64,000 nt of DNA from Streptomyces sp. QL37 (GTDB taxonomy: Bacteria > Actinomycetota > Actinomycetes > Streptomycetales > Streptomycetaceae), in NCBI RefSeq assembly GCF_002941025.1, contig NZ_PTJS01000001.1:6667960-6731959 (forward strand), written 5' to 3'. Position 1 is the first letter of the stretch, and each line of letters starts with the position of its first letter. The notes under the pieces were generated by a model. The model was given only the letters and a program-made list of their open reading frames with translations, was not told the DNA's origin and searched no databases. This document shows positions 27,290 through 35,729 of the stretch, piece by piece. The position numbers and the translations under genes are program-made.

Positions 27290-27445
27290 GTCGCTTGCTC
27301 CCTGCTCGTGTCCGTCCGTGAGCGCCGGTCCGTGACCCCGGCGGCGGAAGACTAGCGAACACCGGGCGGACCGGGCCGGCCCGGTCTAAGGTCGGTAGGT
27401 GTCGCGACATCGCATCGTCGCGTCATCTGTCGGCAGGGGGCGGAC

Positions 27446-27967
27446 ATGGCCGGGAAGCCGGTGCCGGGCGCGGTGACCTGGGGGCTGTTCGCCGCATGGG
27501 CGGTGCACGACGCGGAGGAGCTGGCCACCATGGCCCGGTGGGCCGCGAAGGCCGGGCCCCGTCTCCAGGAGCGCTTCCCGCAGGTGCCGGACGCGGTGTG
27601 GCGGCGGATGGAGCTCTCGCAGCGTGAGGTGAACACCGCCATCGGCCTGATGGCCGGGGTGGTCGCCGCGGCTGCGGCGGCCGGTGCGCGCACGGGAGGC
27701 CGCAGCCCCTTCTTCGGGACCGTCCTCTTCGGGTTCGGGCTGCACGGGGCGGTCCACCTGGCGCAGTCCGCCGCCTACCGCGGGTACACCCCAGGCGTCG
27801 TCACCGCCCCGCTGGTCGTCATCCCGTACTCCGTCTGGGCCGTGCGACGGCTGGCGGCGGCCGGTGTGCCCGTCGGGGGAGGACGTTCGGCCGCCGCGGG
27901 CCTGGCCCTGTTCCCGGTCGTCGCCGGCGGGGTGCAGGGGCTCGCCCGGCTGCTGAACAGGCGCTGA
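27446..27967 (+). CDS. HXXEE-domain membrane protein
   Basis: A 173-residue membrane protein of the HXXEE family, named for the H-D-A-E-E motif seen here at residues 21-25. About four membrane segments follow, including G-L-M-A-G-V-V-A-A-A-A-A-A-G and P-F-F-G-T-V-L-F-G-F-G-L-H-G-A-V-H. The second histidine cluster H-G-A-V-H could form a metal site with the first motif. The function is unknown. It is convergent with the DUF3574 gene, with 21 bases between the stops. Confidence 0.78.
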   Translation: MAGKPVPGAVTWGLFAAWAVHDAEELATMARWAAKAGPRLQERFPQVPDAVWRRMELSQREVNTAIGLMAGVVAAAAAAGARTGGRSPFFGTVLFGFGLHGAVHLAQSAAYRGYTPGVVTAPLVVIPYSVWAVRRLAAAGVPVGGGRSAAAGLALFPVVAGGVQGLARLLNRR

Positions 27968-27988
27968 CAGCCGCGGCGCGTCCGGGAC

Positions 27989-28483
27989 TCAGAAGTCGGC
28001 GAGGGTGCGTTCGTCGAGTCTGGCCACCGAGTCCTGGGCGTACGCCTTCTCGTAGGCGGAGCGGATCCGCTCGATCTGCGGGTCCCGCAGGCGGGCCTCC
28101 GACGCCGGGTAGAGAAGGATCAGTTCGTACGAACGCTCCCGCTCGATCACTCCGTTGGAGTCGCGCCACTGTCCCCGGCCCTCCTGGACCGTGAGCCCTT
28201 CAGGGAAGGCGGGCGTGACCGTGCGGTCGATGAACGACCGGAACTGCTCGCCCGTCACGCCGGGTCCACCGTCCGGGCGTTCCGTGCCGAAGAAGAGGCG
28301 GGTCTCCACATGGGCCGTGCCCCGTGCGGCGGGAGCGGCCGCGGCCGGGGGGACCTCCTCGCCGAGGGTGGCGTACGCGATCGGGGTCCCGGCGGCCAGC
28401 ACGGCGGCGGCCGCGACGGCTGCGGTGAGCGCGGTGCGCCTGCCGGAACGCTTCGGACGCTGCTCGGGCCGTGTGTGCGGCAA
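27989..28483 (-). CDS. Secreted DUF3574 protein
   Basis: A 164-residue exported protein. The TTG at 28483 is the best start: GGGAG lies 7 bases before it and it opens a typical signal peptide (R-P-K-R-S-G-R-R then a hydrophobic run ending near Y-A). No ATG or GTG in this frame gives such an arrangement. The mature part matches DUF3574, with T-R-L-F-F-G-T, G-V-T-G-E-Q-F-R-S-F, T-P-A-F-P-E-G-L-T-V and G-Q-W-R-D-S-N-G. The function is unknown. It lies 113 bases downstream of the C39-like gene on the same strand. Confidence 0.8.
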   Translation of the reverse strand: MPHTRPEQRPKRSGRRTALTAAVAAAAVLAAGTPIAYATLGEEVPPAAAAPAARGTAHVETRLFFGTERPDGGPGVTGEQFRSFIDRTVTPAFPEGLTVQEGRGQWRDSNGVIERERSYELILLYPASEARLRDPQIERIRSAYEKAYAQDSVARLDERTLADF

Positions 28484-28596
28484 GGTGTTCTCCCATGAAC
28501 GGTCGGACGAGGCCGCGCCCACCGTGGCACGAGGGCGCGGCGTCCACGCGGCGGGACATCCTGCGTGGAGACCGGACCACCCGTAATGGTGAGCCG

Positions 28597-29226
28597 CTAC
28601 GCGTGTGTTGCCACGGCGCCCGGGAGGGAGACCCCGCGGCCCGCGAAGAAGCGCTCGAAGACCGGCAGCGGAAGACCGGCCGCGCGTGTCGCGGCCGTGG
28701 TCCCCGACGGGTTGTGGAAGTGGACGCCGGCCCCGTCCGCCGTTCGGGAGGTCAGCAGCACCAGGTGGCCACCGCGCCCGGGAGCCGGCCGCTCCGGGTA
28801 CCGGATCCCGTAGTGCACGGAGGCCATCACCCTTCGGCCCTCGTCCAGTTGCTCCAGGATCCCGGCGGGGGAGAGGTGCCGGTGGACGACAGCGTCGAGA
28901 CCGTGGACCTCGGACACGTACCGGGCGAAGGGTGCGTAGACCAGGCCCTTGATCACCCCGTCGGCGTCCTCCGTGTACGCGTCGTACTTCAACGCCCCGT
29001 CCCGCAGGGCGAACAGGGGCGGCGCACCGGCGCCGAGCGCCATGCGCAGACAGGCCATACCGCACAGATGGCCTGCCCAGCGGGCGTACTCGGAGGCCGA
29101 CACCGCGCCCGAGTCCGCCCAGCGGGGGTCCTCGGCCGGATCGAGCCCGCCTTCGACGATCGCCTCCACCAGACCGGGCGAGGCGAACTGCGTGTGCACG
29201 GGCGTACGGCAGGTCGTACAGGTCAC
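28597..29226 (-). CDS. C39-like cysteine peptidase
   Basis: A 209-residue protein with a papain-like C39-type fold. The probable nucleophile is in H-L-C55-G-M-A-C, the histidine is in R-G-G-H-L-V-L-L, and the third residue is the N in H-F-H-N-P-S-G. Two further cysteines, C3 and C6, form a C-x-x-C at the N-terminus. There is no signal peptide or transporter domain, so it is probably a cytosolic peptidase or amidohydrolase-like enzyme. The GTG at 29226 overlaps the stop of the upstream aminotransferase (GTGA), so translation is coupled. The substrate is unknown. Confidence 0.75.
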   Translation of the reverse strand: MTCTTCRTPVHTQFASPGLVEAIVEGGLDPAEDPRWADSGAVSASEYARWAGHLCGMACLRMALGAGAPPLFALRDGALKYDAYTEDADGVIKGLVYAPFARYVSEVHGLDAVVHRHLSPAGILEQLDEGRRVMASVHYGIRYPERPAPGRGGHLVLLTSRTADGAGVHFHNPSGTTAATRAAGLPLPVFERFFAGRGVSLPGAVATHA

Positions 29227-30434
29227 TGGCGGTATCCGTTCAGGAAGCGGCCGATGCGGCTGATCGCGGCGTCCAGGTCGTCGGCGTGCGGCAGGGTGAG
29301 GATGCGGAAGTGGTCCGGGCGCGGCCAGTTGAAACCGGTGCCCTGCACCACCTGGATCTTCTCCCGCAGCAGCAGGTCCAGGACGAACCGTTCGTCGTCG
29401 ACGATGTGGTGGACCTTGAGGTCGATGCGCGGGAAGGCGTACAGCGCGCCCTTCGGCTTCACGCACGACACCCCGGGGATCTCGTTGAGCCGCTCCCAGG
29501 CCCGGTCACGCTGCTCGTGGAGCCTGCCGCCGGGGGCGACGAGGTCCCGGATCGACTGCCGGCCGCCGAGCGCCGCCTGGATCGCGTACTGCGCGGGGGC
29601 GTTGGGGCAGAGCCGCATGGAGGCGAGCATGGTGAGCCCCTCCAGATAACTGCGGGCGTGCTGCTGCGGGCCCGACACCACCATCCAGCCGGAGCGGAAA
29701 CCCGCCACACGGTACGTCTTGGACAGCCCGCTGAAGGTGAGGCAGAGCAGGTCGGGAGCCAGCACGGCCACGCTGTGGTGCTCGGCACCGTCGTAAAGGA
29801 TCTGGTCGTAGATCTCGTCGGCGAACACCATCAGCCCGTGCCGGCGCGCCAGGTCGAGCATGCCGTCGAGGACTTCCCGGGAGTAGACGGCGCCCGTCGG
29901 GTTGTTCGGGTTGATGATCACCATGGCCCGGGTGCGGTCGGTGATCTTCGAGGCCATGTCGGCCAGGTCGGGGTTCCAGTCCGCCCCTTCGTCGCAGGTG
30001 TAGTGCACGGCCCTGCCGCCCGCGAGCGTGGTGACGGCGGTCCACAGCGGGTAGTCGGGGCTCGGGATCAAGATCTCGTCGCCGTCCTCCAGCAGCCCCT
30101 GCACCGCCATGGAGATCAGCTCGGAGACCCCGTTGCCGAGGAAGACGTCGTCCACGTCGACATCGGCCAGCCCCATCGCCTGATAGCGCTGCGCGACGGC
30201 GCGACGCGCGGACAGGATGCCTCGCGAGTCGGTGTAGCCGTGCGCCTGGGGGAGCATCCGGATCATGTCCTGGACGATCTCCTCGGGGGCCTCGAACCCG
30301 AACAGTGCCGGATTCCCCGTGTTGAGGCGGAGCACGCTGTGGCCCGCCTCCTCCAGGGCGTTGGCCTGCTCGATGACCGGCCCCCGGATCTCGTAGCAGA
30401 CCTCGTTGAGCTTGCTGGACTGCCGGAACTCCAT
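29223..30434 (-). CDS. PLP-dependent aminotransferase, AlaA type
   Basis: A 403-residue class I/II aminotransferase closely resembling the alanine-synthesising AlaA/YfbQ group, which transfers the amino group from glutamate to pyruvate. N-P-N-N-P-T-G-A-V-Y and D-E-I-Y-D-Q-I-L-Y are the cofactor-binding stretches, and the Schiff-base lysine is in S-G-L-S-K-T-Y-R-V-A-G-F-R-S-G-W. The ATG at 30434 has GGGAGG upstream. It is divergent from an HxlR regulator, with an inverted repeat in the 70-base gap. The C39-like gene follows in a 4-base overlap, an unusual partner for an alanine aminotransferase. Confidence 0.9.
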   Translation of the reverse strand: MEFRQSSKLNEVCYEIRGPVIEQANALEEAGHSVLRLNTGNPALFGFEAPEEIVQDMIRMLPQAHGYTDSRGILSARRAVAQRYQAMGLADVDVDDVFLGNGVSELISMAVQGLLEDGDEILIPSPDYPLWTAVTTLAGGRAVHYTCDEGADWNPDLADMASKITDRTRAMVIINPNNPTGAVYSREVLDGMLDLARRHGLMVFADEIYDQILYDGAEHHSVAVLAPDLLCLTFSGLSKTYRVAGFRSGWMVVSGPQQHARSYLEGLTMLASMRLCPNAPAQYAIQAALGGRQSIRDLVAPGGRLHEQRDRAWERLNEIPGVSCVKPKGALYAFPRIDLKVHHIVDDERFVLDLLLREKIQVVQGTGFNWPRPDHFRILTLPHADDLDAAISRIGRFLNGYRQ

Positions 30435-30465
30435 GCGGTGCCTCCCCGACCCCGAATATGCGTTA

Positions 30466-30480
30466 CTTGGTTTTACCAAG
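30466..30480. promoter_or_regulatory. Inverted repeat between aminotransferase and hxlR genes
   Basis: CTTGG (30466-30470) and CCAAG (30476-30480) flank TTTTA. A related repeat, TTGGA-aag-TCCAA, follows at 30489-30501. The two lie in the 70-base gap between the divergent starts, in an A/T-rich setting, and are good candidates for autoregulatory HxlR binding sites. Confidence 0.45.
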
Positions 30481-30504
30481 CTCGGGCTTGGAAAGTCCAA
30501 CAAC

Positions 30505-31191
30505 ATGTCTAGACTGCGTCGCATGCCACGTCAGCAGCAGTCCGCACGTCCCGTCCGCCGCCGGAGCTACGACCAGTTCTGCGCCACCGCCCGTGCCCTC
30601 GACTCCGTCGGTGACCGGTGGACGCTGCTGATCGTCCGTGAACTGCTGGCCGGGCCGCGCCGCTACACGGATCTGCACGCCGACCTGCCGGGCGTGAGCA
30701 CGGATGTGCTGGCCTCCCGGCTCAAGGACATGGAACAGGGCGGTCTGGCCGTGCGCCGCCGCCTGCCGCCCCCGGCGGCCGTCGCGGTCTACGAACTGAC
30801 CGAGCACGGGCGCGGACTGCTCCCGGTCCTCACCGCGCTCGCCGGGTGGGGCGCGCCCGCGCTCGGGGAACGCCGGCCGACGGACGCGGTCAGGGCCCAC
30901 TGGTTCGCACTGCCGCTGCTGCGGGCCCTGGACGGCCTCACCCACGGCGGGGTCATCGAAGTCAGGCTCACCGAGGGCGTGTTCCACCTCCGCGTCGGTG
31001 CGGAGGCGGCGGGTGGCGAGGCCTACGGACACGGCCCAGCCGACGCCCCGGACGCGTGCCTCGTGCTGGACGCGGAGGCCGTCCTGGCCGTCGGACGCGG
31101 TGGGGGCGGCCTCGCCGAGGCCGTCAGGGAGGGCCGGGCCGAGGTCCTCGGCGAGAGCCCGCTCGCCGTCGAACTCCGTGGCGGCGGCTGA
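30505..31191 (+). CDS. HxlR-family transcriptional regulator
   Basis: A 228-residue winged-helix regulator. The HxlR core spans about residues 22-115: C-A-T-A-R-A-L-D-S-V-G-D-R-W-T-L-L-I-V-R-E-L-L and V-L-A-S-R-L-K-D-M-E are diagnostic. The C-terminal 110 residues form an extra alpha/beta domain resembling the SCP2/sterol-carrier-like domain often fused to such regulators, which may bind a ligand. Two starts are possible, ATG at 30505 (GGAAAG upstream) and at 30523; I took the first. It probably controls itself and the divergent aminotransferase gene. Confidence 0.85.
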   Translation: MSRLRRMPRQQQSARPVRRRSYDQFCATARALDSVGDRWTLLIVRELLAGPRRYTDLHADLPGVSTDVLASRLKDMEQGGLAVRRRLPPPAAVAVYELTEHGRGLLPVLTALAGWGAPALGERRPTDAVRAHWFALPLLRALDGLTHGGVIEVRLTEGVFHLRVGAEAAGGEAYGHGPADAPDACLVLDAEAVLAVGRGGGGLAEAVREGRAEVLGESPLAVELRGGG

Positions 31192-31315
31192 CCGCGCCGT
31201 CCGGAGCCGGTCACCGGCACATCGGGCGCACCCCCGGGCACGGAACCCGTCGCGCTGTGGGTGACCCGCCTGCTCCCCGAGGGCGGTGCGCTCTCCGGCG
31301 CCTCCCAGTCGTCCG

Positions 31316-31681
31316 TCAGACGGCGGCCGTCTCCCCGTACGCCCCGAATCCTGAGACGACGAGCCCGTCCCGGAAGGTCAGCACCTCGTACACCCGGCCA
31401 CCGATCTGGTTGCGGTAGTCGATCACCAGCGCGTCGACGCCCGCGCGCACGTCCATCACCTCGAACTCCAGGTCGGGGATCTTCTCCAGCCCGGCCGCCC
31501 AGTACGCGCGCAGCGCCGCCTTGCCGTGCAGTGTCCCGGCCGGGGAGCCCGTCAGCCGGGCGATCATCGGGGAACTGAAGGTCACGTCCTCGGCGTAGTG
31601 GGCGAGGATGCGGTCCAGATCGTGGGAGTTCCAGTCGTCCTGCCACCGGGACGCGAACTGACGGGCATATGCGAGATCCAT
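31316..31681 (-). CDS. SnoaL/NTF2-like protein
   Basis: A 121-residue cone-fold protein of the NTF2/SnoaL family. The pattern F-A-S-R-W-Q-D-D-W-N-S-H-D-L-D-R-I-L-A-H-Y-A-E-D-V-T-F at residues 7-33 is the usual first helix and turn. The family includes isomerases, hydrolases and binding proteins; no activity can be assigned. There is no good ribosome site before the ATG at 31681, and the divergent gene starts within a few dozen bases, so both may have short leaders. Confidence 0.8.
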   Translation of the reverse strand: MDLAYARQFASRWQDDWNSHDLDRILAHYAEDVTFSSPMIARLTGSPAGTLHGKAALRAYWAAGLEKIPDLEFEVMDVRAGVDALVIDYRNQIGGRVYEVLTFRDGLVVSGFGAYGETAAV

Positions 31682-31715
31682 ACGGATGATGATGCGACAG
31701 GACGATGATGGATGC

Positions 31716-32357
31716 GTGCACTTTGAACCCATCACCTGGGAACGGCTGGCCCGCGCCCTCGCCGCCCATGCCGACGGACTCGAACCGGCCGACGGCGGGT
31801 CCTGGCTGAGGATCGGCGTCGACGGCGCTCCCGCCGCCCGCCCCGAGGAAGCCGCCGCCTATCTCGCCGAGGCACTACGGGCCCGCGGGCGCCCGGTGCT
31901 CGCCGTCTCCACGGAGGGCTTCCTGCGCCCGGCCAGCCTGCGCTACGAGTACGGCAAGGAGGACCCGGACTCGTACGCCGACAGTTGGTTCGACACCGGG
32001 GCGCTGTGGCGTGAGGTGTTCCGCCCCCTTGAGGCGGGCGGCAGCGGCCGGGTCCTGCCCGATCTCTGGAACCCCGCGACGGACCGGGCGACCCGAAGTC
32101 CGTACCAGGAGCTGCCCGAGGGCGGGGTGCTGATCCTGCACGGGCCGCTGCTCCTCGGGCACTGGTTCCCGTTCGACCTCGGAGTACATCTGAGCCTCTC
32201 GCCGGGAGCGCTGCGACGGCGTACGCGCGAGAGCGAGCGGTGGACGCTGCCCGCCTTCGCGCGGTACGAGGACGAGGTCGCCCCGGCCGACCGCGCGGAC
32301 GCCGTCGTACGGGCCGACGACCCGCGCCACCCCGCCTGGACGGGGCTCGGCGGTTGA
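31716..32357 (+). CDS. Uridine kinase-like protein with degenerate P-loop
   Basis: A protein of about 213 residues resembling streptomycete proteins annotated as uridine kinase. It keeps the overall kinase-like order: strand then I-G-V-D-G-A-P-A-A-R (34-42 region), F-L-R-P-A-S-L-R, D-S-Y-A-D-S-W-F-D and V-L-I-L-H-G-P-L-L-L. The P-loop lysine and serine/threonine are missing, so it may not bind ATP normally. The start is uncertain: the GTG at 31716 matches related N-termini, while ATG codons at 31686-31692 would add up to 10 residues. It is divergent from the SnoaL-like gene. Confidence 0.68.
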   Translation: MHFEPITWERLARALAAHADGLEPADGGSWLRIGVDGAPAARPEEAAAYLAEALRARGRPVLAVSTEGFLRPASLRYEYGKEDPDSYADSWFDTGALWREVFRPLEAGGSGRVLPDLWNPATDRATRSPYQELPEGGVLILHGPLLLGHWFPFDLGVHLSLSPGALRRRTRESERWTLPAFARYEDEVAPADRADAVVRADDPRHPAWTGLGG

Positions 32358-32369
32358 GGCGAGGGGGCC

Positions 32370-33284
32370 TCACGCAGGGCGGCCCCCCACCGTCGCGACC
32401 GCTTCGGCCCCTGCCCGGCAGCCCGCCGCGGCCGCCGAGACCTCGTCCGCACCCGCGATGAGTGCCGCCAGGAAGCCGCCGGTGAACGCGTCCCCCGCGC
32501 CTGTCGAGTCGACCGGGGCGCCGGCCTCCCCGGCGGGCACCCGCGCGGTCACCGCGCCGTCGGCCGCCAGCAGAACGCCCCGGTCCCCGAGCGTGACGGC
32601 GACCCGGCCCACATGGCGGCTCAGCTTGGCCGCGGCGTCCGAGGGATCGGGCAGACCCGTCAGCTCGCGCGCCTCGTCCGCGTTGGGCAGCAGCAGATCG
32701 ACCCCCTCGACCAGGTCCAGGAAAGCTCCGGCACCCAGAGCGGCGAGGAATCCGGCCGAAGCCGGATCCACGCTCACCGGGACATCCCGCACCCGGGCCT
32801 CCCGCAGGGCGAGTGCCGCCGTCGCCCGGCTCGTCGGCCCGAAGAGGAGGTAGCCGGACAGATGTAGCCGGGCGGCACCGTCGAGCAGCGAAGGAGACCA
32901 GTCGCCGGGCGAGAGGCGCAGGACCGCCCCGCTGTCGGTGAGGAAGGTGCGTTCGGCCGAGGAGTCGACCAGGGCCACCACCGTGCCGGTCGGGGCGCCC
33001 TCGTCCACGCACAGCAGGGGGCGCACCCCGGCCCGACGCAGCGCGTCCCGGTGCCAGGCCGCGGATTCCGCCCCGGCCCGGGCGAGCAACCGGACGTCCC
33101 GGCACCCCGAACGCGCCGCCCAGCAGGCCACGTTGGCCCCAGCCCCGCCCGGCAGCGTGGAGATGCGGGCCGGCGTGTCCGTGCCGTGCAGCGGGGCGGA
33201 GGCGTGCCGTACGACCACGTCGGTGACCACCTCCCCGACCACGAGCAGCCCGCCTCCGCCCACCGCGCGGCCGGGCCCGTTCAC
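32370..33284 (-). CDS. psuK: PfkB-family kinase, probable pseudouridine kinase
   Basis: A 304-residue ribokinase/PfkB family sugar kinase. The first signature is G-G-A-G-A-N-V-A around residue 48 and the second is D-S-T-G-A-G-D-A-F-T-G-G-F with the catalytic aspartate. The GTG start at 33284 overlaps the stop of the glycosidase gene (GTGA). Beside PsuG, the likely substrate is pseudouridine, which would be phosphorylated to the 5'-phosphate and then cleaved to uracil and ribose 5-phosphate. The specificity is inferred from this neighbour. Confidence 0.85.
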   Translation of the reverse strand: MNGPGRAVGGGGLLVVGEVVTDVVVRHASAPLHGTDTPARISTLPGGAGANVACWAARSGCRDVRLLARAGAESAAWHRDALRRAGVRPLLCVDEGAPTGTVVALVDSSAERTFLTDSGAVLRLSPGDWSPSLLDGAARLHLSGYLLFGPTSRATAALALREARVRDVPVSVDPASAGFLAALGAGAFLDLVEGVDLLLPNADEARELTGLPDPSDAAAKLSRHVGRVAVTLGDRGVLLAADGAVTARVPAGEAGAPVDSTGAGDAFTGGFLAALIAGADEVSAAAAGCRAGAEAVATVGGRPA

Positions 33285-34234
33285 CGGCCGGCCGCGGCCA
33301 CGGCGATCCGCGCGGCCAGCGTCACGTTCCCGCGTACCGCGGCGAGATTGGCCTCCAGGGACGCCCCGCCGGTCTCCCGCATCAGATACTCCAGCAGGAA
33401 CGGAGTGACCGCCTGCCCCGTGACCCCCCGCGTCCGGCAGGCGTCCAGGGCCCCGGCGAGCACCCGGTCGTGCTCCGCCGGGTCCAACTGCTCCTCCTCC
33501 GGAACGGGGTTGGCGACGATCAGCGCGGCGGGCGGGCCGCCCAGCCGCTTCCCTGCCCGCATCACCCGCGCGACGTCCTCGGGCGTACGGACGGTCCAGT
33601 CGACCCGCTCTCCGGAGCTGCTCAGGTAGAAGCCGGGGAAATACTCCGTCCCGTAGCCCAGCACGCCGACACCGAGGGTCTCCAGGCGCTGAAGTGTGGC
33701 GGGTACGTCGAGGATCGACTTCACGCCCGCGCACACCACCGTGATCCCGGTCCGGGCGAGCAGCCGGAGGTCCGCGGACTCGTCCTGCGTCTGTGTCCAC
33801 TCGCGGTGTACGCCCCCGAGCCCGCCGGTGGCGAAGACGCTCAGACCGGCCCGCGCCGCGAGGAAGGCGGTGGCGGACACGGTGGTGGCGCCGCTCGCGC
33901 CGAGGGCCAGCGCGGGCGCGAGATCACGGTGGCCCAGCTTGCGTACGCCCGGGTCCCCGGCGACCCGCTCCAACTGGGCGCGGTCCAGACCCACATGCGC
34001 ACGGCCGTCCAGCACGGCGACCGTGGCGGGGACGGCGCCGGCCTTCCGCGTCAGCTCCTCCAGTTCCCGGGCGACGTCGAGATTGCGGGGGCGCGGCAGC
34101 CCGTGCGCGATGATCGTCGACTCCAGGGCGACCACGGGACGTCGTTCCTCCAGGGCCTCCCGCACCTCTTCGGAGAGTACGGAGGTGCTGCGGCCGGGTT
34201 CCTGCGACAGGGGCGCCGATGCATTCTGAGGCAT
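33281..34234 (-). CDS. psuG: Pseudouridine-5'-phosphate glycosidase
   Basis: A 317-residue PsuG/YeiN-family enzyme that breaks the C-C glycosidic bond of pseudouridine 5'-phosphate. Hallmarks are V-A-L-E-S-T-I-I-A-H-G-L-P-R-P-x-N, A-T-G-G-L-G-G-V-H-R, V-V-C-A-G-V-K-S-I-L-D (with the conserved lysine) and a late N-P-V-P. The length matches the family. The ATG at 34234 is the first sensible start; a longer frame begins at 34267. Together with the overlapping kinase it makes a compact pseudouridine salvage or catabolism operon, which could recycle modified RNA breakdown products. Confidence 0.94.
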   Translation of the reverse strand: MPQNASAPLSQEPGRSTSVLSEEVREALEERRPVVALESTIIAHGLPRPRNLDVARELEELTRKAGAVPATVAVLDGRAHVGLDRAQLERVAGDPGVRKLGHRDLAPALALGASGATTVSATAFLAARAGLSVFATGGLGGVHREWTQTQDESADLRLLARTGITVVCAGVKSILDVPATLQRLETLGVGVLGYGTEYFPGFYLSSSGERVDWTVRTPEDVARVMRAGKRLGGPPAALIVANPVPEEEQLDPAEHDRVLAGALDACRTRGVTGQAVTPFLLEYLMRETGGASLEANLAAVRGNVTLAARIAVAAAGR

Positions 34235-34298
34235 GCCCCATCTCTGTCGCGGGCCCGGGTGCCCCAAACCCGAGACGGCCCGGCTGTCGAGCGGGGGG

Positions 34299-35576
34299 TC
34301 AGGCCTTCGCGGAATCCGGGGCCGGCCGGGCCACCGCCCTGCGCAACGCGAGCACGGCCATCGGCAGGAGAAGGCAGGCGGCGACCGCGTTCAGCCAGCC
34401 GTAGCCCAGCCGGGAGACGATCACGCCGGCGACGGCGCCGCCGATGCCGGCCGCCGTGTTCATCGTGAGGTCGGAGAGTCCCTGCACGGCGGCCCGTGCC
34501 GCCTGCGGTACCGAGTCGGTGAGCAGCGCCGAGCCCGCCACCAGACCCGCCGACCAGCCGAGCCCCAGGACGAAGAGGCCCGCGGCCGTCCGGATGTGCC
34601 CGCCGCCCGACGTGCCGGCCAACACCGCCGCGCAGCAGAGCAGTCCGGCGGCCAGCCCGATGACGGAGAGCCGGCCGACCCGGTCGGAGAGCCAGCCCAT
34701 GACGGGGGACAGCGCGTACATGCCGGCGATGTGTCCGCTGATGACCAGGCCGATCAGCTGGATGTCCGCGCCGTGGTGCCCCAGATGGACAGGGGTCATG
34801 ACCATGATGGAGACCATCACGGTGTGGGACACGGCGACCGTCACGAGTGCCAGCCGGGCCATCGGGGCCGCCCGCACCGCCGCGATCCCCGCCCGCAGCG
34901 ACCGGCCCGCCGCGTCGGCGGTGTCCTCGGAGGCGAGCGCCCGCGCGGTCAGCAGCGGGTCGGGGCGCAGCAGCACGGCGACCACGGCCCCGGTGAGCAG
35001 GAAGATGGCGGCGGCCCAGGCGAACGGGCCCGCCGTCTCGGGTACGAAGGTGCCCCGGAACACCCGGCTCGCGGGAGCGGTGATGTTCGGGCCGAGCACC
35101 GAACCGATCGTGGTGGCCCAGACGACGGTGGAGATCGCCCGGCCGCGCCGCTCCGGCTCCGCGAGGTCGGCCGCCGCGAACCGCGCCTGGAGGTTGGCCG
35201 ACGAGCCGGCACCGAAGCCGGCCATGCCGAGCAGCAGCAGCGGAAAGCTGCCCACGACGGCCGCGGTCACCACGAGGAAGGCCCCGAACGCCCCGATCAG
35301 GTAGGCCAGGACGAGCCCGGCGCGCCTGCCCCGCGAGGTCATCACAGCGGCCAGCGGCAGCGACAGCAGTGCGGTGCCCGCCACGGAGGCGGTCGGCGCG
35401 AGCCCCGACAGGGCTTCGGAACCGCTCACCTCGGCCGCCAGGACCGGGGCGAGCGCGATACCGACGGCCACACCGAGGCCGCCGAGTATCTGGCTGCCGA
35501 CGAGTACGGCGGATATCCGGCGCCGGAGTGCCGGCAGCTCGGCGGCTGTGACCCGGGAGGCGGGGAGTGCTGTCAT
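34299..35576 (-). CDS. MFS transporter
   Basis: A 425-residue major facilitator with about twelve membrane helices. The loop 2-3 motif appears as M-T-S-R-G-R-R-A-G near residue 84, and G-W-L-S-D-R-V-G-R lies in the second half. The layout suggests a drug- or metabolite-type MFS protein. It ends 64 bases upstream of the PsuG start on the same strand, so a link with pseudouridine transport is possible but unproved. The start is the ATG at 35576; a GTG directly before it would add one residue. Confidence 0.85.
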   Translation of the reverse strand: MTALPASRVTAAELPALRRRISAVLVGSQILGGLGVAVGIALAPVLAAEVSGSEALSGLAPTASVAGTALLSLPLAAVMTSRGRRAGLVLAYLIGAFGAFLVVTAAVVGSFPLLLLGMAGFGAGSSANLQARFAAADLAEPERRGRAISTVVWATTIGSVLGPNITAPASRVFRGTFVPETAGPFAWAAAIFLLTGAVVAVLLRPDPLLTARALASEDTADAAGRSLRAGIAAVRAAPMARLALVTVAVSHTVMVSIMVMTPVHLGHHGADIQLIGLVISGHIAGMYALSPVMGWLSDRVGRLSVIGLAAGLLCCAAVLAGTSGGGHIRTAAGLFVLGLGWSAGLVAGSALLTDSVPQAARAAVQGLSDLTMNTAAGIGGAVAGVIVSRLGYGWLNAVAACLLLPMAVLALRRAVARPAPDSAKA

Positions 35577-35729
35577 CACCGCGGCAGTGTGACAGCTCGT
35601 ACCTCAGCGCGACATCGCCTTACGGACACGTTCGGTCCGAAGGTACGGAGTGCGCCACGGTCGCGGTGCTGTGCCCTTCGGCGGAGGGACGACGCGGTGA
35701 TCGTCCCTCCGGCGCGGGACGGGCGGCGT

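Noticed and set aside
27400..27409. TGTCGCGACA palindrome before the HXXEE gene as an operator
   Set aside because: Short G/C-rich palindromes of this kind are common by chance in such sequence, and no second copy supports it.
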